Below the pieces are notes generated by a model. That model saw only the letters and a list, made by a program, of their open reading frames with translations, was not told where the DNA came from and ran no database searches. This document shows positions 12,901 to 25,613 of a DNA stretch of 64,000 nucleotides, piece after piece (positions within the stretch are counted from its first letter, which is position 1; each line of letters begins with the position of its first letter). A program made the translations under genes and the position numbers. Source of the DNA: Oscheius onirici (taxonomy: Eukaryota; Nematoda; Chromadorea; Rhabditida; Rhabditidae); NCBI GenBank assembly GCA_932521025.1, contig OW051472.1, positions 2,728,001 to 2,792,000 of the forward strand. The letters run 5' to 3'.

Positions 12901-14755
12901 CTACAATTTGAAAAAAAAACAGCCAATTTGCTTTTCCCTGGAAGAAGTTATGACCCCGAGGAAAATACTTATTTGGCAACCTAATACCAGAATTGAAGTA
13001 AAAATATCTGATGTCTACTTTTCCTATTTGCTGTTTTCAAAAGAAGCTGTTATGAATTATTTCTGGTTTACAGTTGTTCTCATTGACAACGTGCGAGAAA
13101 AAGGTTCAATAATTTGAAACCGAGCAGAGGTTTAAGTGAAAAACATGTTTCAGTTTTGAGGTATAGCAGCAAAACTTCTTTTCAAGTCGTTTTGTTCATC
13201 TAATGTGAAAATGTTTTCGAAGAGTCTGTTTCCGATCGAAAAGAGGTTTAAGTAACAAGAGTTTTCAAGATGAGAAACATTCGTTCACAGTATTATAAAA
13301 CGGCCTGATAAAACCCACTTTCAAGGCCCGTTTCCACACCGGAGCCGGTGGAGCCTGCTCCTCTTCCACTGCTTCTTCGGCTCCATCCCGTCGAAACTCG
13401 TCCCATTTCACTCGGCCGATATTTTCTGGAAGTTTTCGTTTGTTTTGGATACTATTGCAACGATCTATCGTCTCCCTGGTAACAGTCTGTTACAACTAGT
13501 TACTATGAAACATTTGACCTTTTTTCTTTCCGATCTGTTACTTTACTCGCAGAGATTTCTGCAATATCGTAAACTGTCAAAACTTGAACTTTTTTAGAAG
13601 CCGCATTCTGGTTAGTACTGTCACCTGATAGTCACTGGAAATATCCAGAACAAATCAAACATTACTGTTTCCTCAAAACTAGAAACTTGCCATGTTGTAA
13701 GTGTAAAAGTGGGAGATTTTCTCGGACATTTTTGGCCAGAAATGCCATTGAAGAGACTAGAGGAAGGGAGGAGGAACTCCCTTCCCGTGTTCATCAATTT
13801 TTCCTCGGTGAATTTCAAAAAGCTCAAAAGGGCGTTAACTTGATTGTGCGAACAACTGAATACGCTCCGGAGGGACTTTTTATGGAATTTGGAAGTTTCC
13901 GATGTCTGGCTCGGAGAACGCAGGAAATTTGGAAAAGGTTATTTGTCGATCAGAAAAAGGAATAAAGTGACCTTTGAACTGAAACGTTTTCCCTTTCATC
14001 ACCTGTGTCATAACAACATTTTAACATTTTTTAAAACTTTTGGCATCACTGGAAATATAAATGCATATAATTTTCCCCCCAAAACTATAGCACGCGCTTC
14101 TATTCGTAGTTGCCTACCAGAACGTTTTTCATCTTAGGCTCAGGAGAACAAATATTTCGTTATAGAGTCCTAGATCCCTTCCTAACACAGATAATTTTTC
14201 GCTCCGAATATCAGTAATCGATGAAGCATGAAAACTTTCCCAGTACAACAAGTGAATTCATTCTCGCGATTCATTCTTATTGATATCGATATCAGAGATT
14301 CCGACAACATCAGTATACGGTCAAATATCTCGTCTAGCGAGATCAGTTGGTGAAACAATGTACCACATACACTTGAACAATCGCTGACGAGTTTCAAAAC
14401 TGGAAGGCAGTTTTCGTGTTTGAGCGGATATGGTACAGTCACTGATCAGGATATGTTGTTGTGTTTTTGTTATAAACAAACAGTGAAGTGAAAAAAAGAG
14501 TTGTTTGAAGATGTTTCAAATGTTATCCACAAAAAGTATCAAAATTGTTTCTTATTCACACTGGTTCCCATTTACCTTAGTTTGCGCTCCGAAAAATACC
14601 AAAAAAGGTCAGACCAACGTTTCTTTCTAACCTCTGAAAGCCTGTGGCAGATACTCTTCAGGAAGACTGGAAACAAAGGCGAGGTCACTGAAGGGGAGTC
14701 CTAATTTGGGCTTCTGGACGACTTGAAATATCCGACCAACGCCCAACGAGCCCAT
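6962..14755 (-). CDS. Two-pore-domain (TWIK/TWK-type) potassium channel
   Basis: K2P channels are plasma-membrane dimers that carry background K+ leak current. Thirteen exons join in frame to about 513 residues: 14755-14632, 13425-13319, 11848-11732, 11691-11599, 11557-11442, 10662-10610, 10008-9879, 9563-9462, 8445-8284, 8243-8153, 8091-8017, 7395-7138 and 7075-6962 (TAG). The order fits the family: cytoplasmic N-terminus, M1 (LPHVGLNILLLSYIAMG), an extracellular cap with Asn-glycosylation-like sites, pore 1, M2, an acidic/basic linker, M3, pore 2 (TTIGLGN), M4 and a cytoplasmic tail. Pore 1 reads TSTGYDH, not the usual TTIGYGH. This start uses the nearest 5' exon; several alternative first exons lie upstream. 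Introns are long and repeat-rich, unlike those of neighbouring genes. Confidence 0.93.
12597..12682 (-). repeat. tRNA-derived SINE-like fragment
   Basis: On the - strand there is an A-box-like TGGCGCAGTGGG and, about 45 nt on, a B-box-like ATTCGAGTCC, then a CCGAGAAGAAATC tail. Nearly the same tail occurs at about 20140-20215 on the + strand, so this is a dispersed family and not a unique tRNA gene. It lies in a channel-gene intron. Confidence 0.55.
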
Positions 14756-16274
14756 CGGAAGGAGTCCGACGGTGGCGAGAGAATATGGCCATAAGGAGCT
14801 GCGAAATAGAGAAATTTGACACCGCCATGACACCAAAAATGGACGGCAGGGATAGAGATTGGGGGAGTACGTTTAGACGTTAGCAAGCTTCTCAAATCAG
14901 GGAATTCTTAGTTGCTGTTCCTTTGAGCAAATAAGGTCTTTTCTGGATAGGTAAACCTACAAAATAGTGAGACGGAACATCAATATAACCCTATACGAAA
15001 AACTTGAAACACTATTACGGTTCTCATTTGGGGCTTTTTGGTTATTCGTGTTTTTGATCAAAAGAAGAATGTGCTATACTGGCATTTCGAAACATATTTT
15101 TTCCTACAATATTGGTCCAGTCAAAAAATCACTGCTTTCTTTTATACAAAGTCTGAAATATTGCCGTATTGGTTGCAAGAATATGCAGTCTGGCACTTAT
15201 TGGTAGAAAAGGGTAGTTTTACAACATGTCAAACTTGACATCTTTGCTGTCTCCTCTGAGAATTTTATCCCATTATACAACAATAAGCATTGGGTCACGA
15301 AATCTGTGGCTCCTCAAAAAGCTTTCGATTGATCTTTCAGAAACGTGTTCTCAATAGGGGGAAGCCACTGATCAAAATAACGAGGTTTTTCTTTCATGAA
15401 AAATGTCAAACATTTTTTTCTGCGTTCTTTTTCAGCGTTCTGCACACATCGTCATCATTGTTTTGAAAGAAAAGAATGTGTCATACCCACATCCTGAAAC
15501 ATTTTTGTTTTGTCTGTTGTTTCATTTTATTGCACAGTTTTAGCCTTTTTTTGTACCATAATGTGCCCCCCAAAAAATACAAATGGGCAACGCTCCGTCT
15601 TCGAAACTGTTTCGACTGATCTTTTAGAAGTAGCCTGGAACAAACAACTTTCCAGACCAGCACTTTTTCTATATGCAAAACTTGAAACATTCTCCGAATT
15701 TCAATATGAAAAAGAATTAGTTAGTTTTTGATCGAGAAAGTGTTCCATCTCCAGCCGCCGTTGCGGCATCTTTTCCTCGATGAGACACCTGTCAGCAATC
15801 TATCTCCATTGGACAATTGCTGCTCACACCTGCCCATCTGATCCATTTGGTTTTTATTGGAACACTTGGCTCGTCCGAGAGGCTAACGGCTAACGCAACA
15901 AACAAAAACTTTGGAGTTTGGAGGTCCTATTACCAAAATACAGAACTTTTTCATTTGAGGAAGGTAATGTATTTTTGTCTGAATATTGCTTTCCAAGTGG
16001 CACTGGTGAATCGTTCTAGATTAGAACTCAATGATAAAAAAATTGAGCTCACTGTATCAAAATATTCTTTCCGAAATGCTCTGGTTTTCTGCTCACAACT
16101 TGTCTCATTCTCAAGTTTTCTGCTTGTCAGGCAATTCAACTTGAGAAGTATGGAAAAACAGCTGAAAAAAGTACGAAATGCTTCCCTCCAAATATCTACG
16201 GGAGCAAACTTTATCGGTGTCAATTGAATTGAACGTGTTGCCAAAAGTTTGTCTGCAAGAAGGGAGATAGTACG

Positions 16275-16735
16275 ACAAATACTATCCACTTTAAATTGCT
16301 CTCGCGTCTCTGTGTGTCTGTCTGTGTCTGAAGCTCTAATTGAGGATAAGGAGGGGAGCTTTGTGCGCAAATTAGTTTTTAACAAGTCGCGACAGGAAAA
16401 GCAAGTGCGCGAAAGGTTCTTACTTTTGTAGTTTTTTTGGAGGGCCAGGGAGTGACTGGAGCAGTGTGACAAAGGGAGAAGAAAAGGGACAGTAGGGCTG
16501 AGACTCACTAAAGCTAGGAACTTCAGGTCCTACATTTTGAAATAAGACTTGGGAGGGAGTGAGTTCCAAAACAATTTCGGTAGTTTCTTTGGAGGGGCAG
16601 GGAGAATGACTGGAGGAGAGTAACAAAGGAGGAATGAAAAGGAAATCACGGCTAGAGCTCCGTGACAGAGCGAAGTCATGAATTTCTATTTTAGCCCTGA
16701 AAGGGCGTTCCCAACCTTGTTAGTAATATTTTAGT
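16275..16735. repeat. Dispersed repeat family, copy A
   Basis: Contains a GTCTCTGTGTGTCTGTC / GAAGCTCTAATTGAGGA block and, about 400 bp on, GACAGAGCGAAG followed by TTTTAGCCCTGAAAGGGCG. The same ordered blocks recur at about 46655-46925 and 48110-48380. No coding capacity or clear terminal repeats are seen. Confidence 0.55.
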
Positions 16736-16942
16736 TATTATTTGAACTGCTAGAAGTATTGATTTTAATCTGTTGGAGTTATGAGAAGATCTTGAAACAA
16801 AGTAGAGAATAAAGAAAAGACAGAAACGGTGATACCAAAGTACCAAATTACTATTTCTTTGATTTATTTTGAAGATCAAAAAGAAATGACTGGCGCATTC
16901 CGCTTGGCGCATAATGGAAACTTGATACAAAAAGAATCTTAC

Positions 16943-17565
16943 CAGCTAACTGCTGTTCCCTCGTAAAATTATTAGATCTGGCAGTATTGTGCCTCGATAG
17001 CGTATGAATACTCGGAGGCTTGGACGGCGGACGGGATGGTGGTCTTGACGGCGGTTTTCGGTAAAAATAAAGGGGAGGCAACAACTGCGTCGTGTCCTGC
17101 AGACTTTTTTTACGGCATTGATACACTGTGGTTTCATTTTTTTCCTTTTCTTCAAAGTGTTCGCTGAATGTTTATCGGCAGTTACAGAAACTTTACTGAC
17201 TAGTAAAAAGCGTGAAAAATAAAAAACTTTAATCGGTTTATAGCTCCAATAGTACGAAAGTCCTGCCACAACTTTTCTTGTTTTATGATTGCCTCGAACC
17301 AGTTCTTTCACAACGCTGCAGATAGTCCAAAAAGGTTTCAATAATACCATATAGAAAAAAAACGTGAACATGTGAAACTTAAATGTCGTTTTTTCGCAGT
17401 ATCACAAAATTCCGAAAATGAACAAAAAAGTACCGCTGAGCAGATGCTCGGTCTCGGCTCGAAAGAGCACTGTGTCGAGACGTTGCTTTTTCTCCTCGTC
17501 GACGAGTACGGTAGACCTTGGAGGGTCAGCCGTCTCGACCAGACCACAGCCGCAGTTGTGCCCAT
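16943..17565 (-). CDS. Candidate alternative first exons of the K2P channel (proline-rich N-terminus)
   Basis: ATG at 17565 opens a 44-codon exon (17565-17434) ending at a gtac donor. A second exon (17096-16943) after tctgcag encodes a Pro/Ser/Arg-rich stretch (RPPSRPPSKPPSIH) and ends in phase 1 at a gtaag donor. Joining to common exon 2 at 13425 keeps the channel frame. The SIHTLS motif resembles SIHPLS in the exon at 24706-24868, suggesting exon duplication. Another reading frame of the same DNA is also open over part of this stretch, so the assignment is tentative. Confidence 0.45.
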
Positions 17566-18756
17566 TGAGAGAGTAATAGAGATTGATTATAAAGAAAGTC
17601 TGGTCATTGCGTCGTCAAGAGGGAGCCTCTGTTCACGAGATTTGAGTGACGCGGCGGGTGTATAGAATGAGAGGTGAGGGAGGTGGGAGGAGAGCTGTTT
17701 GTTGCCATAGTCCTCCTACAACGAGCTGGCTATGAGAGTAAGCTGGTCAAAACACAAGGTTGTTTTAGCCTTGGAGTTACTCTGAAAGACCAGGATTGAT
17801 TTCTGGTTTGCCTGTTCTAGAGGTTTTTGTTTGTTTCGTCTACGCCGTTCTGAATTCGGAACGCAATGTTAAGAATTGCATCCTAAAATTCTGGTACTGA
17901 TTGTGAGTAAAAAAAAGGCTGACACGAGAAAATTCATTGTTCCAAAAGGTTACGCGATTTATTCGCTGAAGCGCTGAAAGTAAACTGACCAAAATGCACA
18001 TAATTTTCGAATGATATATTTCTCAAGAGAAAAGTTTCGTTTTGGACAAAACTTTTGATTTTGTTTTGCTTCAAGTGTAGCACATACTAAGAGCCACTTC
18101 CTGTATCACATTCAACATCCGACGAATCGTTCATTCCAAAACTTTTTTCCTCATCCGAACACTGTCCAGTTTCTGTTAGAGTATCAAATTCTTGGGTAAG
18201 ATAAAGATGAACAGTAACAGAGGAGAGTAAACTGCCGATGAAAGCACATCTTTTTTGCTTTGAAGGAGCTCCAACAGACCAAATTTTTATTTTTTTATCT
18301 GTTTCGTGACGTGACTACTGAGTATGGAACAGACCGAAGGAACTTGTCTGTTGCAAAAAATGAAAGGATATCCAACGAATATGTTGGGTCCAGTCTGGCT
18401 GTCAGTATTCAATTAGCACCTCTCAACGGTTGTAACAATGAGCCTATTAGTCATTTTTGCCTTAGCTCGTTTGGCACCTTTGAATAGGAGCAACTGGCCA
18501 AAGGGAAAATTATGCTGTCCAGAAGAAAGCGAGATTCCAGAAACAAAAAACAGTAATTAGGTCCAATGTGCTCTGACACGAAGAAGTGGTGAAGCAAAAA
18601 CAGTAAACTTATTCGCAATTTTTTTGTTTCAGCATATGACAAATAGAGCTACTTGCATTCTACATTATTCCTTGAATCCTTTCGCTTCCAGTTTATTTTG
18701 CTGTATTGCATATTCTCCCCAAAAGCTCGACCATAAAGTGAATCACAAGAACTTAC

Positions 18757-18844
18757 TGTTGGTAAACAGAGGCAGTAGTGCCAGGTCGATCGGTCCCAGT
18801 CCAGGAATCTGTTCATGAGCCATTCGAGCCCATTTCGTAAACAT
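18757..18844 (-). CDS. Candidate alternative first exon of the K2P channel (MFTKW type)
   Basis: After an acceptor-like cctag, ATG at 18844 starts 29 codons (MFTKWARMAHEQIPGLG...) and ends in phase 1 at a gtaagt donor. Length, phase and sequence match the exon at 21180-21267, which reads MFTQWANYAHAQIVELG. Both fit exon 2 of the channel. The conserved pattern between the two copies argues for coding function; the link to the channel gene is inferred from phase, strand and position. Confidence 0.6.
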
Positions 18845-19827
18845 TTCCTAGGCTTTTTCTCTAAGAGAGTCAAAAATGGAAAGTATAGCCGGAGAGGAAC
18901 ATCTGTTTTGACCGATGAGAAGGCAAGAGGTAAAAGATTCATCGGTTAGTCAGGGCCTGCCTTTTCATCCGATGCGCAGAGCCACTCCAAACAACATATT
19001 CTCACTTCAGAATTCATTGCTTTTTGATAGCTAGAGGGGATGATTTCGGGAATCTAGGGAGTGAAAAATCAGCTTTTTTGTTTCAACTAGAGTATGTAAT
19101 TTCTCGTTCGTTCAGTTTGCTCGTTTTTTCGAGATATTTTTTAAAACAAAAATTTGTCATTACTGAACGACGAGCAAAAATCGATGCAGCGGTAAAAGTA
19201 AAATAAAACCACGGTAAAAGTAAAAAATAAATAGCTAAGAATGATATTTTGTTTCAATGCAAACCTATACCGGTGTAAGAGGGGAAGGCTTTACATCAAG
19301 GGTACGCGTCAAGAAAAAAAGGTTTTGCGATAACTTTAGGGAACAAAGAGCTGAATGCTAGTTTTTGATAGTTCTGATAGTTCGCTTATGCTGAACCTAT
19401 AAAAAACTGAAAGGCATTATGATTTGTAACTTTGACACTTTTTCACGTTTGAGAAAACGGCCGTAAACAAATTTTTTTTTGTGTGCAAAACAGTTGAGAG
19501 TGTTGGTGGAAAAAAAATCTGTTGGATTTTCAGTAAACTGAACCAAAACCACTAGAAAATGAAATCTGGATTGGCATAAAAGTTTCCCTTGTTTCTACTC
19601 GAACGTTGAAAGGATCCTACAAGGTGATAGTGGCAGTACGCCTTCTAGAAATTACAATTTTGGGACTACAAATATCGTTTGCAAAGAGTTGTATGTGGTA
19701 GAGGAAAAAAAACGAACGCACTTTCAGAAAGAGCAAAACATCAAGTTTTTTGTTTCACCTTCGACTCATATTGTGAGGGCTTCATTGTGAACAATGAGTA
19801 CGGGCTAATGGTGGCAAGAAAATATTA

Positions 19828-20551
19828 GGGCGCGTCAGAAGTCGTGTCCCGTAGTACTACAGCTACCCTTCAAATTGATCGAATCGGTCCAAAAATTTTA
19901 CTGGGGGTAATCCACCCCGAAAAAAAAATATTGAGAACTTTTAGGACAGTTTGAATTTTGGGATCAAGGGTTACGGTTTTTAAAATCGGCCCAAAAACTT
20001 TTTGAGATTAGAAGATACACAAAAATGGTCAACTACAAAAAAAACTAAGCTTATCGAGACGCATCTTTCTTTTTTTTGAAAAACGCATTTTACTCTTTCG
20101 CGCAAAAAGTTATTCGACTTTTAAATTTTTGAAAAAATGGCGCAGTGCCAGTGCGTTAACCACGCTGGAGCGACCAGGGTTCGAGTCCGCCGAGAGGAAA
20201 TCTTTTTGATTTTTAACAGTAACTTTTTACTGGCCTAAATATCAACCCTGTAAAATATCAATAAAATTCCGAAATTTGCACCATGTACTTCCCCTCATGG
20301 TGATTTTTTTGAGCTCGGAATTGAATTTTTGAGAAAACTACTGATCTAATCGAGCTGATATTTTACAAGTACGTTTTTGGGCCGATTTTAAAAGCTACCG
20401 TAACCCTTGATCCCAAAATTCAAACTGTCCTAAAAGTTCTCAATATTTTTTTTTCGGAGTGGATTACCCCCAGTAAAATTTTTGGACCGATTCGATCAAT
20501 TTGAAGGGTAGCTGTAGTACTACGGAACACGACTTTTGACGCGCCCTAATA
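19828..20551. mobile_element. About 725-bp foldback element with about 190-bp inverted arms and a tRNA-like core
   Basis: The left arm (19828 to about 20010: TTAGGGCGCGTCA..., CTACCCTTCAAATTGATCGA, ACTGGGGGTAATCCAC) is repeated inverted at about 20365-20551 with few differences. The middle carries a tRNA-derived segment (20140-20215). There is no ORF, so it is a non-autonomous element sitting in the K2P 5' region. Confidence 0.75.
20138..20215 (+). repeat. tRNA-derived segment inside the foldback element
   Basis: Reads ATGGCGCAGTGCCAGTGCG (A-box-like), then GGTTCGAGTCC (B box), then CCGAGAGGAAATC. It shares its 3' half with the copy at 12597-12682. It lacks a convincing full cloverleaf, so I call it a repeat and not a functional tRNA. 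Confidence 0.55.
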
Positions 20552-21179
20552 TCAAAAAAGGGCTTCAAAACTGCATTTTCTAATAGTTTGCTAATCAAAG
20601 AGAGTCGAAGATAAATGAACCAGTGAATAGAGCCTGAACTGCTGTGACTTTTTTTGTGAGAGACATAATAACAAAATGTCGCGGACATCGGCATAAAACG
20701 CGCATAATGTCCCCAAAGGGGGCATGCTAGGTCCACGGAGAAACATCTCCATGAATCCGGCTGACATAAATGGCCATTCGGAGCCGGCAAAAAAGTCAAA
20801 GAATGTCACTACGGATAGCTAGTAAAGTTGTCATTTTCTTTGGAAGTGTACATCTGAGTAACTCTAGCGGATACGGTTACTTTAGAGTAGAGACTGAAAA
20901 AGAAAGGAAAAACTACCAAAAAACGGGGGTTCAAAAGAGATCGTTAGAAAGATGTTTCCACTATTAGCCATAGTAAATTTGTTTTGGCTCGCAGTTGCTC
21001 CGTGAATCGGAAGATTAAAAAACGGGTTTCTGTCTGAAAAACGTTTCTTACCTGTCTCGATAGCGACTGGTAAACCTTTGCTTGAGATTCCGCTTTTTTT
21101 ATTTGTTCCACCATTTAGACTAAAGGCTATGAGAGCTTTTTCACTCGATTGTGTATCGATGTGTACAAGTTGAACTCAC

Positions 21180-21267
21180 TTCTCGGAATGATCGGAAGAA
21201 GAGCACAATGTGCTGGTCCAAGCTCGACAATCTGAGCATGAGCATAGTTGGCCCACTGCGTGAACAT
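21180..21267 (-). CDS. Candidate alternative first exon of the K2P channel (MFTQW type)
   Basis: Acceptor-like aaatccag is followed five bases later by ATG at 21267. The 29 codons (MFTQWANYAHAQIVELG...) end in phase 1 at gtgagt. It has exactly the length of the exon at 18757-18844 and is clearly paralogous to it. It would replace the channel N-terminus when spliced to exon 2 at 13425. The acceptor-like AG just upstream could serve trans-splicing or a 5'-UTR intron. Confidence 0.6.
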
Positions 21268-22453
21268 TATGCCTGGATTTTGAGTAAGAATAGATAGGGA
21301 AAAAACTAGAAGTTGGTAGGAAGAACAGGAATCTTGAGAATTCAAACATAAATAGTGTTTCAAGGAATCTACAGAACAAGTGCAAGACCTTCATTATCAA
21401 TTTATTGATAAAACAAATTTCGTGTTTCTGTTTGAAATCTTTCTGGCACTACATAAATAACGAGCTTAGAACTGTAAATTAGATATCAAACGGTTTGTTG
21501 ATCAGAAGACTATTTTTACAGAGTATATTTTTACTACAAGTAGAAACAAAAATGCAATTCTGTCACTTTTCGCTCATAATCATGAATATCTTTTTTTGTT
21601 TCAATAAACGCTGAACAGGGGGATAGGAAACAGACGAGCACTTCACGTATGACTTTTGGAGGAAAAAAATAATTCGAAAAATACAACTTACAATTAGCTT
21701 GGAACATACTAACGAAGTTTTAATCCTAAGAGTGAAACCTAGAAGCTTCCACAAGTTAGAGATTCAGAATATTTCATATTCTCATGCAATAGGTGATCAA
21801 CCAAAAGAGGAATTTCAGTTATTTCTGGACCAAAAGTACAGAAAACGTCTTGACAAAGACGGCCGAGACATAATGGACACTTTTCCCAGAGTAATCTAAT
21901 TGTCACAGACAGAGGAAATGACTCAAATTGGTGGAAAACTGGGAGGTTTGATCCAGAAGACGAGAGACGGAGAATTGAAAGAAACCCAGAGGGGACATTT
22001 GGAGACTCATTCGGAGTCGTCAAAATTGCCGAACGAACCGGGTGAAAGATGGCTTTTGGATATTTCAGAGGCTCTGACAGAGGAAATATGGCTTTTTGAG
22101 GAGAGGGGGAGAACAAAAACAAGACTATAAATGTTCCCGAGTTTCAGTAAACAAAATTCGATTTTGTAATCCTGGAGAAACAAAAACGTGATTAGAGTTT
22201 CACCGATGGCGCCAAAACTATTGTAGAATTGAAGAATCTCTTCTTGTTATGTGAGCAGTGAAACAATAAGCAACTGTAGTGGACGAAGAAGTCTGGATAC
22301 CGCAACATGAAAACTTTGAAAAACTATCTGCGATTTGCTGAAACTGCACTTACTTCTCATTCAAGAAAATTCTTTGAAACATGAAAATTTCGAAATTCAT
22401 GAATGAGAAAAACGAACTTGTTATTTATTTATTTTTAACGTCAAATCATAGAA

Positions 22454-22570
22454 TCATCTAAGATGGTCGATGACCCTATTCCATTCCTCCGTCGGCGCAT
22501 TCCACCCTGTCAAAACATCTCTTGACAAAGTCTCTCCATCTTGGAGGAGGTTGTCCTCTAGCCCGATGCA
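22454..22570 (-). pseudogene. Fragment of a LINE-type reverse transcriptase C-terminus
   Basis: The - strand reads RARGQPPPRWRDFVKR and, after a one-base frame change, WNAPTEEWNRVIDHLR and a stop. Such an RPPxRW ... EWNRxIDHLR ending is typical of the last residues of non-LTR retrotransposon ORF2 proteins. The frameshift and lack of upstream domains mark it as a dead fragment. Identification is by motif resemblance only. Confidence 0.5.
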
Positions 22571-24705
22571 CGAACTTGTTATGTTTTGACCAAAATAACT
22601 TGAGCAAATGATATCAAAATCAAGTACTAAGCTTTCAAAAAGAAGGTAGTATTCTGCAAAACTGTATCGTCTTTCCAGTAAACGTTGTCATTCGCCCGGA
22701 ATGATGAATGATCGATGAAACTTTGTTGTCTAGATGGAGTGAAAAGGGATACCAATATTGTGTTTTTCATTTCAATGGGGACACCAGAGTGATGCCTTTT
22801 TTTATCACCAATATCTTTTATCGGTCCTACCATACAAAATAAAACCTTTTCTTGACTTATTTTGTTATTGTTCAAATAAACGATTTTAGTACTTTACAGC
22901 CTAGTGACGAGTATCTCAGCAAGAGGTGAAACAATTCTATTTTCGTTTCGAAAATATCGCCTAGGCTGAAACCCCTCTAAAAACTCTCTCCGTCTCCACT
23001 GCAAAAGCCATTTTTCCCGACGATTGGCCTCTGTTTCCGAAAAGCATACCTACAACTTCCCGCAATTGGGGAAGCAATGATTTGTCTGGGAGTTTTTTCT
23101 TGTTTCAGAGAGTCTACATAAGGAGAAAGGAGGACAAAACTATAAGTTTTGAGGAAGTGTGAAAACTGAACGCTTTTGAGGACTTGAAAAAAGTTTAAGG
23201 TGTTTTGCCCTGATCGGATTTCAGCTCACGGAAGTTTTCCGCCACTCTCTTTGAAGTTAGTGTACTATCATGGGAAAGTCATTTACAAACATATGTCAGA
23301 TCGAGGAATAATTGCTTCGAAGTATTATAAAAACAGCAGAATATATAGGCTTTTTGAAACAAAAAAGCTTCCAAATTTAGAGTTCCAAATTTAGAACTAA
23401 AAAAGTTAGGCAACAAGATTCCTCCAAGCTTTGATTACATTGCCTAGGAGTTTGATGGCTTTCTTACACGCTATTGTCGAAACATATAAAGGAGCATCTT
23501 GGCTGACCGCCTTTTGTTTTACCTGATATTAGGTATAAACAGCGACTGTTCCAAGTTTCGATCAAAGCACTATTTTGGCCATAACTCCTCAATCTCACTA
23601 GAATGAACGTGTTTTACTAGAAGAACCGATGAAAAAGTATTTTCTATGCTTGAAAGACATTTGCATCATAAAAGCGCCAACTTGCAGTGCTAAATAATGT
23701 TGTTGAAACAATAACCATTTCTCGAATGAACGAGGATTAAAACAACAGACTTACCGTTACAATGATGCAGATTTCGGAGGCTTTCCGACTGAATTCACTG
23801 CATCTTTTTCGGAAAGCTAGTAAATCTCAAAGTATACAAAGTGTAGAAGAACTTTGTTTATTTGAACAGTCAAAGTAAATTTAGCACAGAATATCATCCG
23901 AGACTTCTGGGCAATTAGGACTTGCAAAAAACGACACTCAATAACTTTCATTGAAAACCTTCCCTTTTCTAGACTCAACGAAACAAAAAAAGTACCTTGA
24001 AAGTAGAGAAACATAAGGCTGTCATCACTTGGGAGTCATAGACTAGAGACGAGGAAATGCCCAAATTTGATGCGGAAAACAGATAAAAGGACCTGTGAAA
24101 AGGGGTCTTTTCTCAGGGGAGTTGAAGAGACAGAGGACAGAAAGAAGTTAGGCAAAATATAAGTGTTTCAAGGTGAGAGTAAGAGAAGTCAAACTATACG
24201 GCTAATGTTTACACATCAAAGGGTTGAATTTACTTCTTACAATTAGGCAAAGTCTTCTTGTAGAAACGAGAGAATTAGACAGTTGTGGCTACCGACAAGA
24301 TAATTCGACTAGTTGTGATCTGAGAAAAATACTTTTTTTTCCTGGCAAATTGAGAACTTCACTTTACCCAGTATAAATAGATTCACTGAAACAAATTTTT
24401 TTGCGAACTATGATTTTTTTTTGCTGTGATTTGAATGTTTATACAAAAACAATCCTACTTTTCTCTCCAATTACTATCTGTCGATGAAACAATCAAGAAA
24501 TATCGAGCTGAGACAGAAAATAATGTTGTTTCAAAGAAGACGTAAGACTGTTTAGGAGACTGCGACAACAGTTTTGTAGACACTTTTGATCAGTTACGGT
24601 ATATGAAATTATAGATGTACTGGGAGAGATGTATGTTTCAAAGTTATACTGATCTACTTTCATCCAATATTGAAACGTTTCGAAAAGCCCAAAAACCAAA
24701 CCCAC

Positions 24706-24868
24706 TTTGATCGCCGCTCTCCTCCGTTCTCTCACTCCTGTCCGTATTCAGACGGCGTTTTTCCGACAGCGGATGAATTGACGGCTGCCGGATGAGCGGA
24801 TGGATCGACGGCGTTCGGATCAGCTGTCCGTAGGCGTGGAAGGTCGCCGATGCCGCCGTCGACCCCAT
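24706..24868 (-). CDS. Candidate alternative first exon of the K2P channel (PSIHPL repeats)
   Basis: Acceptor ttgcag precedes ATG at 24868 by three bases. Fifty-four codons follow (MGSTAASATFHAYGQL..., two PSIHPL units, then a charged SEKRRLNTDRSERTEES part), ending in phase 1 at gtgggt. The donor matches that of channel exon 2 (AAA|gtgggt). It encodes a hydrophilic, cytoplasm-like N-terminus that joins exon 2 in frame. It resembles the exon set at 16943-17565. Confidence 0.55.
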
Positions 24869-25402
24869 CGCCTGCAAATTTTTTTTTGAAGGTGGAACCG
24901 TCTTGGATATGAACAAGGGACATTTGTCATCCCTGATGATGTCCCCTTTTACTAGCTAAAATTGCCGAGAATTTGCATGTCGTCGTTGTGGGTGATTTGA
25001 TATTGTGGATTTTGTTTCAAAAGATGTATTTGGGGAAATAATGGAGCACCACAGACATTCACCAGAATTTTTCCGACTCACAACAAGCAGAAGCTCAACA
25101 CTACAATTGCTTGCTTATGTCATCCAGAAATAAATGTCAGATGCGAATTCCATGTGAAAAAAACTATAGTTATGGATCAGACGCATTTTAGTTTCCTTAC
25201 TTTTCACGCAACTTACACATTCCCAAAGATCACTTTCTTAGAGGTTCTGAAACTCGAAAGAAAGATTGCTTTTATACATTTCACTAAAACCACTGTAAAC
25301 GAAAGCAAAAGGACAGCGCTGCCAGTATCAGAAGAAGGGGGCCCCATCTGGTGGCCTGCACCCGCTTTTCTTTGTATTGTGTAAGTGGAACCAATTGCTT
25401 AC

Positions 25403-25613
25403 CAACTGAACGAAGACAAATTAAGACGAGGCCGACGTTACTCCCGCCTGCCACATAGAAGAAAACGGGGCTCTTCCGAGAGGGAGGAAAGGCTGTGGGA
25501 ACTCTAAAACTTGTTTTGAAAAAAAAAAGCTGGAGAAAGAGGAAGAAAATGCGGAACATAAAAGGAGGCCATAGGATCCCATTCGGATGCGTTTTCGCGT
25601 GTCCCAACACCAT
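25403..25613 (-). CDS. Candidate alternative first exon of the K2P channel (hydrophobic type)
   Basis: A strong acceptor (tttttttcag) lies 20 nt upstream of ATG at 25613. Seventy codons (MVLGHAKTHPNGILWPPFMF...) end in phase 1 at gtaagc. The stretch contains two hydrophobic segments, which is unusual for a K2P N-terminus, so part of it might be intronic. Phase and strand suit exon 2 of the channel. Confidence 0.45.

Noticed and set aside
14690-14792. Alternative K2P start MAIFSRHRRTPSDG
   Set aside because: Attractive as a basic N-terminus, but it ends in the wrong phase for exon 2; the overlapping frame ending at 14632 fits.
20600-20780. Open stretch FFAGSEWPFMSAGFMEMF... on the - strand as another first exon
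   Set aside because: No acceptor near the ATGs and only a weak donor in phase 1, so left out of the exon list.
21739-22122. 127-codon open frame on the - strand (and one on the + strand)
   Set aside because: Both strands are open, with no consistent splice sites and no family resemblance.
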